Assembly (NCBI RefSeq): GCF_017810075.1
Contig: NZ_JADNYK010000007.1
Coordinates: forward strand, 176,498-240,497
DNA: 64,000 bases
DNA from: Pseudozobellia sp. WGM2
GTDB lineage: Bacteria; Bacteroidota; Bacteroidia; Flavobacteriales; Flavobacteriaceae
Direction of reading: 5' to 3'
Shown piece by piece: positions 46,867-55,993 of the stretch. The position numbers and the translations under genes are program-made. Below the pieces are notes generated by a model, which was not told the origin of the DNA, searched no databases, and saw only the letters and a program-made list of their open reading frames with translations. Position 1 is the first letter of the stretch; the number at the start of each line of letters is the position of its first letter.

Positions 46867-47346
46867 ATGAAAAAAAAGGTGGAGATTAATGACCGTAATG
46901 CTAAAATTATTTTAAGCTCCTCTAAGAAAGGGACAAAAACAAAAAATAGTGAATACATTTTCCATATATCATCTTATGAAACAGGAGGAAAATTAAGTAT
47001 CTACGATGTTATTTTTAAAAAGCCAGGAACAAGGAAAAACCTACATTATCATAAAATACTAACAGAAACTTTCACAGTGTTGCAAGGAGAGTTTTATTTT
47101 AATATAGAAAATGAGGAGTTTACAATAGGTAAAAATGATTCTGTTGTAGTTCCCCCATTGGTTGTTCATGGATTTAGAGCTAAACTACCAAATAGTAAAT
47201 TGCAAATTGGATTTGCGGATAGTCCAAATAGGGATGACTTTTTTATTGGACTCGCCAAAATTGTAAACGGAGAGTGGATGTTGAATGAGACCGAAAAAGA
47301 AGATTTTTATAATAAATATGACCAGTTTAATATCAAAGAAGATTAA
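46867..47346 (+). CDS. cupin-domain protein, copy 1
   Basis: 159 residues. A single cupin barrel: KPGTRKNLHYHKILTETFTVLQGEFYFNIENEE carries motif 1 with H-x-H and Glu, and DSVVVPPLVVHGF motif 2 with His, so a metal-binding cupin is likely. No further domain. It is followed 123 bases later by a second cupin of different sequence on the same strand. Substrate not determinable. Confidence 0.8.
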   Translation: MKKKVEINDRNAKIILSSSKKGTKTKNSEYIFHISSYETGGKLSIYDVIFKKPGTRKNLHYHKILTETFTVLQGEFYFNIENEEFTIGKNDSVVVPPLVVHGFRAKLPNSKLQIGFADSPNRDDFFIGLAKIVNGEWMLNETEKEDFYNKYDQFNIKED

Positions 47347-47469
47347 AATTACCAACAATCATATTCAAAATTATCATTCACTTTGGCCTTGGGCTAGTTA
47401 CAATAACAATCATTTTTCCCCTAATAAACTACTATACTCTAAATCAATAGTATACAATAAAAAACCTTT

Positions 47470-47979
47470 GTGAAAATGGATAAAAAGTATACATCTTGGA
47501 AACCTATAATACTGCAAGCCGACGAAGGTGAGAAAATACTTTTTCGAATAGGACTAATGACCTTTAAAGTGTCATCTAATCAAAGTGATAATAATTTTAT
47601 GATATGCGAAACAGAATTGCCTCCCAAAGCATTTGTTGAACCCCATTCACATCCGGAGGCGGAAACATTTTATATTCTTGAAGGGGAATTTTCGTTTTGT
47701 GTTGATGATATGAACAAAGAAATAAAATGCTCAAAAGGATCATTTATTAGCGTACCTCCATTTATAAAACATTGTTTTAAAAATATAGGAAGTAATAAAG
47801 GGAAAATATTACGTACTATAACACCAGGTGGCTCAAATGGATTAGAAAGCCTATTCAAAACTTTAGGAGTGAGACTTAAGGATAATGCTGATATTCCCGA
47901 CTTAAATAAACCAATTGAAAATTGGATTAGAGCGGTTGATACTTTGAGAGAAAACAAGGATAATAATAGTAATGGTTAA
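47470..47979 (+). CDS. cupin-domain protein, copy 2
   Basis: 169 residues from GTG (47470), or 167 from the ATG at 47476. Cupin motif 1 is PHSHPEAETFYILEGEFSF with the metal ligands H-x-H-x4-E, and motif 2 is SVPPFIKHCFKN. A C-terminal helical extension of about 50 residues (LESLFKTLGVRLKD ... NWIRAVDTL) is not part of the barrel. It resembles small cupins of the quercetinase-like type, but enzymatic activity is unproven. Not a duplicate of the preceding gene. Confidence 0.8.
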   Translation: MKMDKKYTSWKPIILQADEGEKILFRIGLMTFKVSSNQSDNNFMICETELPPKAFVEPHSHPEAETFYILEGEFSFCVDDMNKEIKCSKGSFISVPPFIKHCFKNIGSNKGKILRTITPGGSNGLESLFKTLGVRLKDNADIPDLNKPIENWIRAVDTLRENKDNNSNG

Positions 47980-48319
47980 AATTAAATAGTAGCCTTTTCG
48001 AGTTACTAAATATCGAATATAATTTATTGTTTCTAGAACTAGACTGCTACCCTGCTAAGAAAATTAATGTGGAAAGCTATAAATTTGGTAACAATGGATA
48101 GAAACTGCAACTTTTAATTTTTTAGAATTGGCAGACTTTGATTTATTCAATGGCTTTATTTGTTTGAATTTGTTGCCAACTTCTGAAATGTCCGTGATAA
48201 TTTTCATTTTGGTGTATTCTTAAAGGTAAGTGCTAAGGAGCAGACAATGGCCATGTAATATTATCAAAAATAAAAAGACTGCAAGAAGCAGCCCCTTTTC
48301 AATACGAACATTTGTAACG
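47980..48319. other. intergenic stretch before the PhyH gene
   Basis: A possible small minus-strand frame of 47 codons lies at 48064-48207 (MKIITDISEVGNKFKQIKPLN then Lys-rich residues), with no family match. GTAGCC at 47990 recalls the start of the longer repeat found at 44651 and 55996, but no boundary repeat follows. Confidence 0.35.
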
Positions 48320-49099
48320 CTAATCTATCCCTAGACGAATAGCCTGTTCGATGGGAGAACAGTCAATATCGGAATCTGAAATGGACAATTCGTCCCTAAG
48401 CAACAAAGGCGGTTGTGCCATGAATTTAGGTCTACTTCCATTATGTGGTTGAGCTGAATGAACCAAAAACGGATGACATAGGTAAACTGTACCCCTTTTT
48501 CCAGTAGCATACACACTTTTTCTAGTAGGCAACCTTTCCAACTTGCCGGCAAGGTCCATAAATGATAATCCTAAATCTCCCTCAAAGGACAATATTCTTG
48601 CAACATCAATGTGAGAACCTTCATAAATGATGGTTGGTGCATCGTTCTCGGTTACATCAGAATACAAAATTAACATTAATAATGCTCTTCCTTTTGATTT
48701 GATATTGATGCGCCATTCAAGAAAATCATTTGGGTCATTTCCTGGAAAACTTGCATCTACGTGCTTACCAGTATCATTAGGTTGTTGTTTAGACGGAAAC
48801 CTAATAGGAAATGTTCCCACACTGCGACAAGGAATCCATTTATCCTTACCAATTAATTGATTAAAAGCGTTATGTAACTTCTGAGTATTTACTGAATTCA
48901 CAAAAGGTTCATTAGTGTACATTCCCAAACGAATTACTGGCTCAATCCAAGTTGCAGGATTCGATCTATCATAGGGGAGGTCATTCCAAAGAATTTCTAA
49001 AGCCGCATCTGCTATTTCCTCGGAAAATGAATTGTCAAGACGAACAAAACCGTTATTAATAAAATGCTTTATTTCTTTTTCACTCAACGTGTCGACCAT
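48320..49099 (-). CDS. phytanoyl-CoA dioxygenase (PhyH) family protein
   Basis: 259 residues, normal for the family. Fe(II)/2-oxoglutarate dioxygenase residues are visible: H113-x-D115 in GKHVDAS and a distal His within LCHPFLVHSAQPHNGSRPKF, where the Arg would bind 2-oxoglutarate. Members hydroxylate very diverse substrates, so none can be named. It is transcribed opposite to its neighbours and stands alone. Confidence 0.82.
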   Translation of the reverse strand: MVDTLSEKEIKHFINNGFVRLDNSFSEEIADAALEILWNDLPYDRSNPATWIEPVIRLGMYTNEPFVNSVNTQKLHNAFNQLIGKDKWIPCRSVGTFPIRFPSKQQPNDTGKHVDASFPGNDPNDFLEWRINIKSKGRALLMLILYSDVTENDAPTIIYEGSHIDVARILSFEGDLGLSFMDLAGKLERLPTRKSVYATGKRGTVYLCHPFLVHSAQPHNGSRPKFMAQPPLLLRDELSISDSDIDCSPIEQAIRLGID

Positions 49100-49357
49100 A
49101 ATAATTATGTTTAAAAACCAACCACGTACTGCAAAAATTACTTTAGATAAGTAGCCGTGATTAGTGGATTATTAATAGAATGAAGGAATAATTAAAAATA
49201 TGCTTCTTATACAGAGCACGTAGCTTAAGAACTAAGCTTGGAAAAGAAATACTATAATGTTACGGTCATGCACATAATGTAAAAATAAAAAAATTTGTTC
49301 CAAAACAAACAAAACGTTTAGATTATTCGCCCTTAAGCATTGTAATTTAAATCACAC

Positions 49358-49388
49358 TTGTGTAGTTAAATAACTTCATGTATGTTTG
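49358..49388 (+). promoter_or_regulatory. promoter of the arsR-type operon
   Basis: TTG (49358-49360), 20 bases, then TATGTTTG (49381-49388), a very good Bacteroidota promoter. It is 18 bases before the TTG start codon of the regulator, so the leader is almost absent. The rest of the 49100-49406 gap is AT-rich and shows no other feature. Confidence 0.75.
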
Positions 49389-49405
49389 TAGTCAAATAAC
49401 TTCAT
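49362..49405 (+). promoter_or_regulatory. direct-repeat operator of the ArsR-type regulator
   Basis: GTAGTTAAATAACTTCAT (49362-49379) and GTAGTCAAATAACTTCAT (49388-49405) differ by one base. The copies lie 26 bases apart and flank the -7 box. Each contains a partial TTAAATAA dyad. Bound repressor would cover the promoter, suggesting autorepression. Confidence 0.65.
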
Positions 49406-49406
49406 A

Positions 49407-49733
49407 TTGAAATTAAGAAGAGACATCTTTCAAGCTATTTCCGACCCTACTAGGAGAGCCATATTGGTATTGCTGACATCGCAAACAATGACAGCCGGAG
49501 CTATAGCCGAAAAATTCGAATCAGCAAGACCGACAATTTCAAAACACCTTCAAATTTTAAACGAATGCGATTTAATTAGAGCCAATCAACAAGGGCGGGA
49601 AATTCACTATGAGCTAAAAGTTGAAAAAATGAAAGAAATCGACAAGTGGTTAGAGCAGTTCAGAAAGATATGGGAAAATCGCTTTAATCAACTTGATGAA
49701 ATATTATCTAAACTTAATAATAACAAAGGATGA
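49407..49733 (+). CDS. ArsR-family winged-helix regulator
   Basis: 108 residues from a TTG start (no ATG is available before the conserved [18 protein letters not shown]). The winged helix shows [23 protein letters not shown], the recognition helix of the subgroup that pairs with SRPBCC proteins, and [12 protein letters not shown]. There are no metal-binding Cys motifs, so it probably senses something other than arsenic or is unresponsive to metals. First gene of a tightly coupled four-gene unit; operator repeats overlap its promoter. Confidence 0.88.
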   Translation: MKLRRDIFQAISDPTRRAILVLLTSQTMTAGAIAEKFESARPTISKHLQILNECDLIRANQQGREIHYELKVEKMKEIDKWLEQFRKIWENRFNQLDEILSKLNNNKG

Positions 49734-50239
49734 AAAGTAATTTACTCTTTGACTTTACTGTGGATAAACCAACATGCACTATTTACATTAATCGACAGTT
49801 CCAAGCAGAACAAAAACGAGTTTGGGATGCATTTACCAAAAAAGAAATTCTTGACCAATGGTGGGCACCACAACCCTGGAAATCAAAAACGAAGTATATG
49901 AATTTTGAAGTTGGCGGTCGTAGATTTTATGCAATGATAAGTCCCGAGGGTGAAGAGTATTGGGGTGTACAGGACTTTACAGCTATTTCACCAATACATA
50001 ATTTTCAATTTGTAGACGGCTTTTCAGACAAGGATGAAAATATTAATAATCAAATGCCCTCGGCAAAATGGAATTTAGATTTTAGTGAAGATATTGAAGT
50101 CACGACCGTAAACATAACAATAAAGCACAAAAAACTTGAGGACCTTGAGATGCAAATTCAAATGGGCTTTAAGGAAGGGTTTACAATGACTTTGAACTAT
50201 CTAGAAGAATTAATTAATAAGCAAAAGAACAATAAATGA
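49730..50239 (+). CDS. SRPBCC (AHSA1-like) protein
   Basis: 169 residues, overlapping the regulator by four bases (ATGA). The START/Bet v1-like fold is recognised by [39 protein letters not shown] and [18 protein letters not shown]. This is the usual partner of ArsR-type regulators of this subgroup and may bind a hydrophobic ligand. No catalytic motif is evident. Confidence 0.88.
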   Translation: MKSNLLFDFTVDKPTCTIYINRQFQAEQKRVWDAFTKKEILDQWWAPQPWKSKTKYMNFEVGGRRFYAMISPEGEEYWGVQDFTAISPIHNFQFVDGFSDKDENINNQMPSAKWNLDFSEDIEVTTVNITIKHKKLEDLEMQIQMGFKEGFTMTLNYLEELINKQKNNK

Positions 50240-50898
50240 AAACACTCACCATTTTTGCGAATGCTACTATAACATTTGGCTTAATTTCTATCTTGTGCTT
50301 GATAATTGTGCATATTTCAAATCCTAATATTAGACCAAGCTACCGTATGGTCAGTGAATATGCTTTAGGAAAAAACAAATGGCTGCTGACCTTATTTTTT
50401 TTGTGTTGGGGTTTATGTTCAATTTCGTCTGGTCTGCTACTTTGGGATATCGTAACTTCCATTTGGGCTAAGTTAGGTGTTGTTCTACTTTTCATATCTG
50501 GCTTAGGAGCTGTAATGGGAGGAATTTTTAATATCCAACACAAACTTCATGGACTTTCATTTGCTATTGGAGTTCCATTTCTTCCTATCGCAGCACTTTT
50601 AATCTCATATCATCTCATTGGAAAGCCAGAATGGCAAAACTATGGTAGCTCCCTACTTTTTTCCACACATGCCGTTTGGATTAGCCTCATCCTTATGGCA
50701 ATTACCATGTTTCTATTTTTTTCAACATTAAAGTCCGCAGGGATACAATATGGTCCAGACTCACCTCCCTTAAAAGTTTTACCTGAGGGGGTAATAGGAC
50801 TTAATGGATGGGCGAACAGACTTTTAGTACTAGCCTATATAGCCTACCCGATAGTAACAACAAAAATTTTCTTAACAATAATCAATTTTAAAAACTAA
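50236..50898 (+). CDS. DUF998-like six-helix membrane protein
   Basis: 220 residues with six or seven hydrophobic segments (for example [57 protein letters not shown]) and no large soluble part. The [22 protein letters not shown] stretch and topology suit the DUF998 family. It overlaps the SRPBCC stop by four bases, so its expression is controlled with the regulator. Function unknown. Confidence 0.78.
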   Translation: MKTLTIFANATITFGLISILCLIIVHISNPNIRPSYRMVSEYALGKNKWLLTLFFLCWGLCSISSGLLLWDIVTSIWAKLGVVLLFISGLGAVMGGIFNIQHKLHGLSFAIGVPFLPIAALLISYHLIGKPEWQNYGSSLLFSTHAVWISLILMAITMFLFFSTLKSAGIQYGPDSPPLKVLPEGVIGLNGWANRLLVLAYIAYPIVTTKIFLTIINFKN

Positions 50899-50903
50899 AA
50901 ATT

Positions 50904-51122
50904 ATGTCATTTCAAGCTTACATTGACAATATCAAAACCAAAACAGGAAAATCTCCAGAAGATTTCAAAAAAATTGCAGCGCAAAAGGGTTTTATAATCG
51001 AAGGAAATCTTAATCCAAATGTTAAGGCCACAGAAATCACCAATTGGCTCAAAGAAGAATTTGAACTAGGTCATGGTCACGCAATGGCTATTTATGCAAC
51101 ATTCAAAGGAAAGACAAAATAA
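50904..51122 (+). CDS. DUF4287-like small protein
   Basis: 72 residues. The sequence MSFQAYIDNIKTKTGKSPEDFKKIAAQKGFI, then ATEITNWLKEEFELGHGHAMAIYATF, is the pattern of DUF4287 domains that often accompany DUF5655 or SRPBCC genes. Last gene of the arsR unit, five bases after the DUF998-like gene. Possibly nucleic-acid or small-molecule binding; no evidence for either. Confidence 0.8.
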   Translation: MSFQAYIDNIKTKTGKSPEDFKKIAAQKGFIIEGNLNPNVKATEITNWLKEEFELGHGHAMAIYATFKGKTK

Positions 51123-51175
51123 TTACTGGTTCTGACCGGTTTGGTTAAAATTAATTTGCGTTTCTGTTGTTACAG

Positions 51176-51210
51176 CGGTAGTTTTTCAAGGCGTTATTGA
51201 AAAACTACCG
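51176..51210. terminator. inverted repeat ending the arsR operon
   Basis: Perfect 12-base arms CGGTAGTTTTTC and GAAAAACTACCG with an 11-base loop. It lies between the convergent DUF4287 and VOC genes, so it probably terminates both, although there is no long T-run outside the stem. Confidence 0.5.
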
Positions 51211-51257
51211 AATTTACAATTACGACCTCCTTATTGACAGTACAAAATTCAGTGCGT

Positions 51258-51584
51258 TTATTTTTGATGGAGACACAAACTATTCCCGTCCAAATCCTTG
51301 AACCAGGCAAATTTTCCCCAAGGAGTCTGTTCAACATTGCCGACTTCGATATTTTGCTTTTCAAATTCCTCGATTTTATTTTCAATATTGTCCGTTTCAC
51401 AAATTAGGCCATGAAAATTCGAGAGTGAAATGGTAGTACTGCTCCCTGGAAGTCCCATTTGAATCCAAGTTTCACCATGAGCTGCAGGAGCCTCAACAAG
51501 CACCTTAAAACCGAGCTTCAAATAAAACTCTTTGGCTTTTTGCCTATCATTGACAGGTATCATAATAATTTCTAATGATTTCAT
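51258..51584 (-). CDS. VOC-superfamily (glyoxalase-like) protein
   Basis: 108 residues. One VOC half-barrel pair: SLEIIMIPVNDRQKAKEFYLKLGFKVLVE at the start and TPWGKFAWFKDLDGNSLCLHQ at the end, typical of the glyoxalase/bleomycin-resistance fold. Glu residues in the second motif are replaced (DLDGNSLCL), so metal binding may be incomplete. It precedes the ThuA gene 18 bases downstream of that gene's end, on the same strand. Confidence 0.82.
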   Translation of the reverse strand: MKSLEIIMIPVNDRQKAKEFYLKLGFKVLVEAPAAHGETWIQMGLPGSSTTISLSNFHGLICETDNIENKIEEFEKQNIEVGNVEQTPWGKFAWFKDLDGNSLCLHQK

Positions 51585-51602
51585 ATTTTAGAGTTTTCTC
51601 CC

Positions 51603-53030
51603 TTATTGTTTATACACCTCTATTTCAAAAATAGAATATCCATAATTCGGACGAAATCTTTTTTTTCCAATGACTCTAACGAATCTTGCTATCTCTGGTT
51701 TGAATTTGAATTCATCTGTTTTACCGTCTCCCTCTAGGACATCTGCAATCGTGTTCCAATTTTCTCCATTTTCAGAAATTTCCAGTGTATATTCCGTGGC
51801 ATAAGAGTCTTCCCAAGTAAGCTTTATTCTACCGATTTCATAAGTTTTTTGCAAATCCAACATAATCCATGATGGATCAACAAAGTCACTGGCCCATCTT
51901 GTGGTTGGATTACCGTCAATCACATTCTTAGAATCAAAAAGGATATTTTTAGCTTCGGTAGAAGAACTGTACACCTTATTCCCATAGTAAGAGGCTATGT
52001 TACCATCGCCATCCTCAACAATTTGAGCTTCAATCTCATTCTCGGTGCTAAATCCATTTGAGTTGCGGGCACTTACCAAAAATTCAAAATTTCCGGCTTT
52101 CTTTCCTATTTCTAAGTCGACAAATCCTCTTTCAGTGGTGGGCAACAAATTATCATCATTATGACTTATCTCAAAGACTAAATTCGAATCATTAGAATAT
52201 GTAATCTCCGCTAGATTCAAGACATTTTGGTATTTTTTTTCCCTTGTGGAAAAAGGCTTAAGCTTTGGGGCCTTGATTAATGGAAAATTCAATAACCACC
52301 GAGCCCCATTTTCAAGTAATTGTCTATACCCCTGTTCTTTCTTAACCTGCGCTCCATGGCCCAACGTAAGGCTCATCACTTTTCCTTTCCCTACGGGATG
52401 CCACCACATGACGGGATGGTTTTCAGCTCGGGCTATTACCTCAAATTCTGGAGTGCTCGGTTGGAAATAATATAGTTCATCTTCAACTTCAAAATCATCC
52501 ACAACTTTAGAAACCGGATGCTCCTCATTTTCCCTAAAAGAATAGTCATATCCCCAAAATTCCATGTTCGTTGTACTTATGTTAAACCTCGTCGGTTCGG
52601 AAGAGGGACCACCGATAAAGATACCTCCCATCACTTCTTCATATCTATCCCAATTCAAAAAACTTAGAATTCCGCAATGCAATGTCAGCAATGATTTTCC
52701 TTGGGAGATAAAGTCATACAATGCATCGAGCTGCTCTTTATTAGGGGATAAAAAGAGGGAGTAGCTAATAATCAAGTCATAGTCTTTAAGAGTCTCATCA
52801 TTTAAGAAACCTAAATCCGAGGTAGTTTCGGTTACAACTATATTGCTCAAGATTTCAGATACCATTTCTGTGTGGAACTCATGTATCCAAGGTGGATAGC
52901 CTTCAATAACTTTAGGTTCGTTTCCATTTCCTGTTAACAGTAAAGCCTTCGGCAAATTTTGGCCGTAAGCCAAACTGACACTAACAAAGGTGAAAATTCC
53001 AAAGAATGTCGCTTTAATTTTAATATTCAT
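51603..53030 (-). CDS. secreted ThuA-domain protein with F5/8 type C-like domain
   Basis: 475 residues from the ATG at 53030, which gives a standard signal peptide (IKATFFGIFTFVSVSLAYGQ); an ATG at 53066 is also in frame. The ThuA (trehalose-utilisation type) domain spans about 25-240 (LTLHCGILSFLNWDRYEEVMGG and WWHPVGKGKVMSLTLGHGAQ). A linker and a C-terminal discoidin-like domain follow (PTTRWASDFVDPSWIMLDLQKTYEIGRIKLTWED), usually carbohydrate-binding. Probably acts on extracellular or periplasmic glycans. Substrate unknown. Confidence 0.85.
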   Translation of the reverse strand: MNIKIKATFFGIFTFVSVSLAYGQNLPKALLLTGNGNEPKVIEGYPPWIHEFHTEMVSEILSNIVVTETTSDLGFLNDETLKDYDLIISYSLFLSPNKEQLDALYDFISQGKSLLTLHCGILSFLNWDRYEEVMGGIFIGGPSSEPTRFNISTTNMEFWGYDYSFRENEEHPVSKVVDDFEVEDELYYFQPSTPEFEVIARAENHPVMWWHPVGKGKVMSLTLGHGAQVKKEQGYRQLLENGARWLLNFPLIKAPKLKPFSTREKKYQNVLNLAEITYSNDSNLVFEISHNDDNLLPTTERGFVDLEIGKKAGNFEFLVSARNSNGFSTENEIEAQIVEDGDGNIASYYGNKVYSSSTEAKNILFDSKNVIDGNPTTRWASDFVDPSWIMLDLQKTYEIGRIKLTWEDSYATEYTLEISENGENWNTIADVLEGDGKTDEFKFKPEIARFVRVIGKKRFRPNYGYSIFEIEVYKQ

Positions 53031-53234
53031 ATTATTTATAAATATATTTTTAACCAAAGCTATCAATTGATTTTATGTGCTTTTTAATTTTTTGACGAAC
53101 AACATCCTATAGTAATAAATGACACAATACCCATGACATGTGGTGTTTACGGCTTTATATAGTCGTTCGTAGAAATTCATACTGGGTCTTAATCATGATT
53201 TAGTATCTTCATTATTAAAACATTATCTCATTGA

Positions 53235-54284
53235 ATGAACAAAGATGAAAGACGTTTCAATATTTTCTTTTGGACCGCATATTTTCTTTATGAGTGGTTA
53301 GGAAATGCCTCGGTAGGTGATGAGTACTACCGCTACTTTACAAGTGCCCTGGTGATAGTCCCATTAACGTTTTTTGCCGCCATATTCACAGTGCACTATT
53401 TATTGAAGAGGTATTATCTAAGAAACCAAAAAAAAATTTTTTGGTTTTGTCTTTTTGTTAGTATCATAGCATTTAGTATTGCCAGAAGAACATTTAATTA
53501 TTTTCACACCTACCCAAATTATTATCCCGAGGGACTAATAGATATGCCATATATCTATTGGCCAAAAATTTTAATAGAAGCAGTCAACACTTATCTCATT
53601 GTAGCCTTGTATGCCATGTTCTACTTTGTACGGGAGCTATATAGACAACAGGAAATAAGTCAAGAGCTTCGTCAAGATAAAGTTGAAACGGAATTGAAAC
53701 TGTTGAAGTCCCAAGTACAACCCCATTTTATCTTCAATACGCTAAATAATATTTATTCGATGGCCAAGATTGGTCATCCAGACACGGCGGATTTAATTTA
53801 TAGACTTTCAGGATTCCTGAGTTATAATCTCTATGATAGTGGGAAGGATTTAATTACTGTTGAACAAGAGTTGGACTATGTCCGACACTATGTGGAACTT
53901 GAAAAAATTAGGCATGGTAAATCCTTGGATATAGCTATAAATGTATTTGACAAGCTAAGTGGATATAAGGTCAGTCCGATGGTATTTTTACCGTTTGTAG
54001 AAAATGCATTTAAACATGGTTTGGATGACAAAGAGGAAAACAGTTGGATACGAATAGACCTTTCGATAAAGCATGATTGGTTAATTTTTAAGATTGAAAA
54101 CAGCCTGTCAGAAAATCAAACTACTGATGAAATCAAGCGTGGAGGTATTGGCCTGGAAAACACAAGGAAAAGACTTGAGATTCTGTATCCTGGCAGGCAC
54201 ACCCTGTTGTGCCGAAAGGATGAGGATTCCTATTTGGTAACCCTGAAACTAAAACTAAATGGAAACAAGGTGTATCATAGTTGA
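53235..54284 (+). CDS. LytS-type sensor histidine kinase
   Basis: 349 residues. Four hydrophobic segments in residues 8-135 are followed by a His_kinase (LytS/YehU type) domain with QVQPHFIFNTLNNIY, where His164 is the phosphorylated residue, and an ATPase part with LPFVENAFKHGLD (N box) and RGGIGLENTRKRLEILYP (G box). No extra sensory domain is present, so the signal is probably sensed in or at the membrane. It overlaps the LytTR regulator by 26 bases. Confidence 0.93.
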   Translation: MNKDERRFNIFFWTAYFLYEWLGNASVGDEYYRYFTSALVIVPLTFFAAIFTVHYLLKRYYLRNQKKIFWFCLFVSIIAFSIARRTFNYFHTYPNYYPEGLIDMPYIYWPKILIEAVNTYLIVALYAMFYFVRELYRQQEISQELRQDKVETELKLLKSQVQPHFIFNTLNNIYSMAKIGHPDTADLIYRLSGFLSYNLYDSGKDLITVEQELDYVRHYVELEKIRHGKSLDIAINVFDKLSGYKVSPMVFLPFVENAFKHGLDDKEENSWIRIDLSIKHDWLIFKIENSLSENQTTDEIKRGGIGLENTRKRLEILYPGRHTLLCRKDEDSYLVTLKLKLNGNKVYHS

Positions 54285-54972
54285 CGACGAACCTCCGGCA
54301 TTAGATTTATTGGCATCCTATATTGACCGACTGGATAATTTTAAGCTTTTAGGTCGATTTGGCAACGCTATAGAAGCTTTTAATTTCATGAATGCCAATG
54401 CTGTAGATTTAATGTTTGTGGACATCCAGATGCCTCAAATGAATGGATTGGAACTCATTAAAAGTCTTGTGCCAAGACCCCATGTGGTAATTACTACTGC
54501 ATACCGTGAATATGCAGCTGACGGCTTTGATTTGGCCATATTGGATTATTTGGTGAAGCCCGTTTCCTTTGATAGATTTCTTCAGTCTATTTCAAGATAT
54601 AGCAATAGTAATAACGCCAGCCAATATCAGGAAAACTCTTTGCAGGATACTTATATGTTCTTTAAAGTAGAAAGGTTGATGGTAAAAATCTATCTGAAGG
54701 ATATCACCTATATTGAGAGCATCCATGATTATATAAAAATCATTACTCCGGATAAAACGTATATTACATATACCAGAATTGGATTTATGGATGATAAACT
54801 TCCTGAAGGACATTTTGTAAGAATTCACAAATCCTATATTATTTCACTTAATAAAATAGAATCTTTTAGACATGATAGTGTCACCGTCTCCGGTAGAGAA
54901 CTTCCAGTCGGTAGAGTGTTCAAGCAAACATTTATAAAGGCATTGGAAAACCACAAGTTTTTTAAAGAATAG
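54259..54972 (+). CDS. LytTR-family response regulator
   Basis: 237 residues. Receiver domain with acidic pair Asp9-Asp10, phospho-acceptor Asp55 (MFVDIQMPQMNG) and Lys near 104 (LVKPVSFDRF), then a LytTR DNA-binding domain (about 130-235; ITYIESIHDYIKI and GHFVRIHKSYIISLNKIE). Cognate partner of the overlapping LytS kinase. Its targets are unknown; the adjacent ThuA gene diverges from this pair and could be one. Confidence 0.93.
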   Translation: METRCIIVDDEPPALDLLASYIDRLDNFKLLGRFGNAIEAFNFMNANAVDLMFVDIQMPQMNGLELIKSLVPRPHVVITTAYREYAADGFDLAILDYLVKPVSFDRFLQSISRYSNSNNASQYQENSLQDTYMFFKVERLMVKIYLKDITYIESIHDYIKIITPDKTYITYTRIGFMDDKLPEGHFVRIHKSYIISLNKIESFRHDSVTVSGRELPVGRVFKQTFIKALENHKFFKE

Positions 54973-55194
54973 GGCCAAAGTTGAGAGAATCTCTTGTGGT
55001 TTTGATTAGGAACAAAATAAACTTTGGCCTTGGTAAAGAAAGAGTTGTATCGACGTCATGTATCGCGAAAAAGTATGCCAATAAATGAATATGGCGAATA
55101 AGTTTTTCACAAGGTAAAGCAGTTGAGAAATCTTAGTTTTTATTATAGTGATAATTTAATCGAAACAATTTACTTTGGACTTGCTGATTGTGTG

Positions 55195-55211
55195 AAGTTC
55201 AAATAAACGAT
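55195..55211. repeat. boundary repeat, copy 4
   Basis: AAGTTCAAATAAACGAT, an exact match to 17 bases of the consensus. The ATG of the next small gene overlaps its last two bases (CGATG). Confidence 0.8.
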
Positions 55212-55377
55212 GGGAACCAAGGAGAAAAAAGAGTTGTTGGCCACTTTCATTGAAAAGCACGTTCAGTGTGGCTATTCCATTGTCGATTACATGGGAAAGC
55301 CCTTATCCTATTTTGATTTTCAAAAGGTGAAATCTAGAATAGACTGGCTGAACGAGGAATATCAACTAAATGTATAA
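55210..55377 (+). CDS. small protein of 55 residues, unknown
   Basis: The ATG at 55210 sits at the end of boundary repeat copy 4. The product starts MGTKEKKELLATFIEKHVQC and continues with GYSIVDYMGKPLSYFDFQKV, then a helix to YQLNV. It has regular helical content and aromatic residues, so it looks like a real folded protein, not noise. No family recognised. The stop TAA is followed by TTAAACGATTGCC, a partial repeat, so the gene is bounded on both sides. Confidence 0.55.
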   Translation: MGTKEKKELLATFIEKHVQCGYSIVDYMGKPLSYFDFQKVKSRIDWLNEEYQLNV

Positions 55378-55534
55378 TTAAACGATTGCCACAAGGGTAC
55401 TGTGATTCTGAATTATAATATATACAAAAGAATAATAATAATATACTTCTTTAGAGCGTTCAGTATCAAGTTAATCTTACACAACCGTAACCTTGGTATT
55501 GGCCACTAATCAGAAAAACGACCAACATTTTAAA

Positions 55535-55993
55535 ATGAAATACTATCGCATAATACTATTATCTTTTATAGTAATATTTTCATCTTGCTCTAACAAAACC
55601 GAGAATGAAGAGAGCAACTCTAATTTGATAGGTAATTGGCGGTTTGTTTCCGAGACTTACGATGGTGAGGTTTTAGAATCATCGGAATGCGAAGGGGAAC
55701 AACGAATCTCATTTAAAAATGACTCAACCTATATTTCGACTTGGAGGCCAGGGATTCCAAATCCTCCTGAAACCCCTCCTTGCGAACTAGAACAGTTCAG
55801 TGGTCTTTTTAACAATAATGAGATGAAAATATCATTTTTTTTAGAAAACGATACGGACTTTACCAATCCTACTCAAACCGTAACTATATTGACTCTATCT
55901 GAGTCTAGCCTTATTTATCAAACAACTAGAAGACGATCATTCGAAGATGATGAGAGTACCATTTCCATATTGACTTGGACAAAAATAGAATAA
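55535..55993 (+). CDS. small lipoprotein, lipocalin-like
   Basis: 152 residues from the ATG at 55535, chosen because it begins the lipoprotein signal (MKYYRIILLSFIVIFSSCSN); an ATG-less extension to 55493 starts with GTG-like TTG/other codons and lacks a signal. The mature part begins NLIGNWRFVSETYDG and ends in beta strands (TVTILTLSESSLIYQT), which fits the lipocalin-like domain common in Bacteroidota lipoproteins. It is followed by the long form of the repeat at 55996. Confidence 0.65.
   Translation: MKYYRIILLSFIVIFSSCSNKTENEESNSNLIGNWRFVSETYDGEVLESSECEGEQRISFKNDSTYISTWRPGIPNPPETPPCELEQFSGLFNNNEMKISFFLENDTDFTNPTQTVTILTLSESSLIYQTTRRRSFEDDESTISILTWTKIE

Noticed and set aside
48064..48207. 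47-codon minus-strand frame MKIITDISEVGNKFKQIK...
   Set aside because: Lys/Asn-rich, no recognisable motif and no clear promoter; kept only as a note in the intergenic entry.
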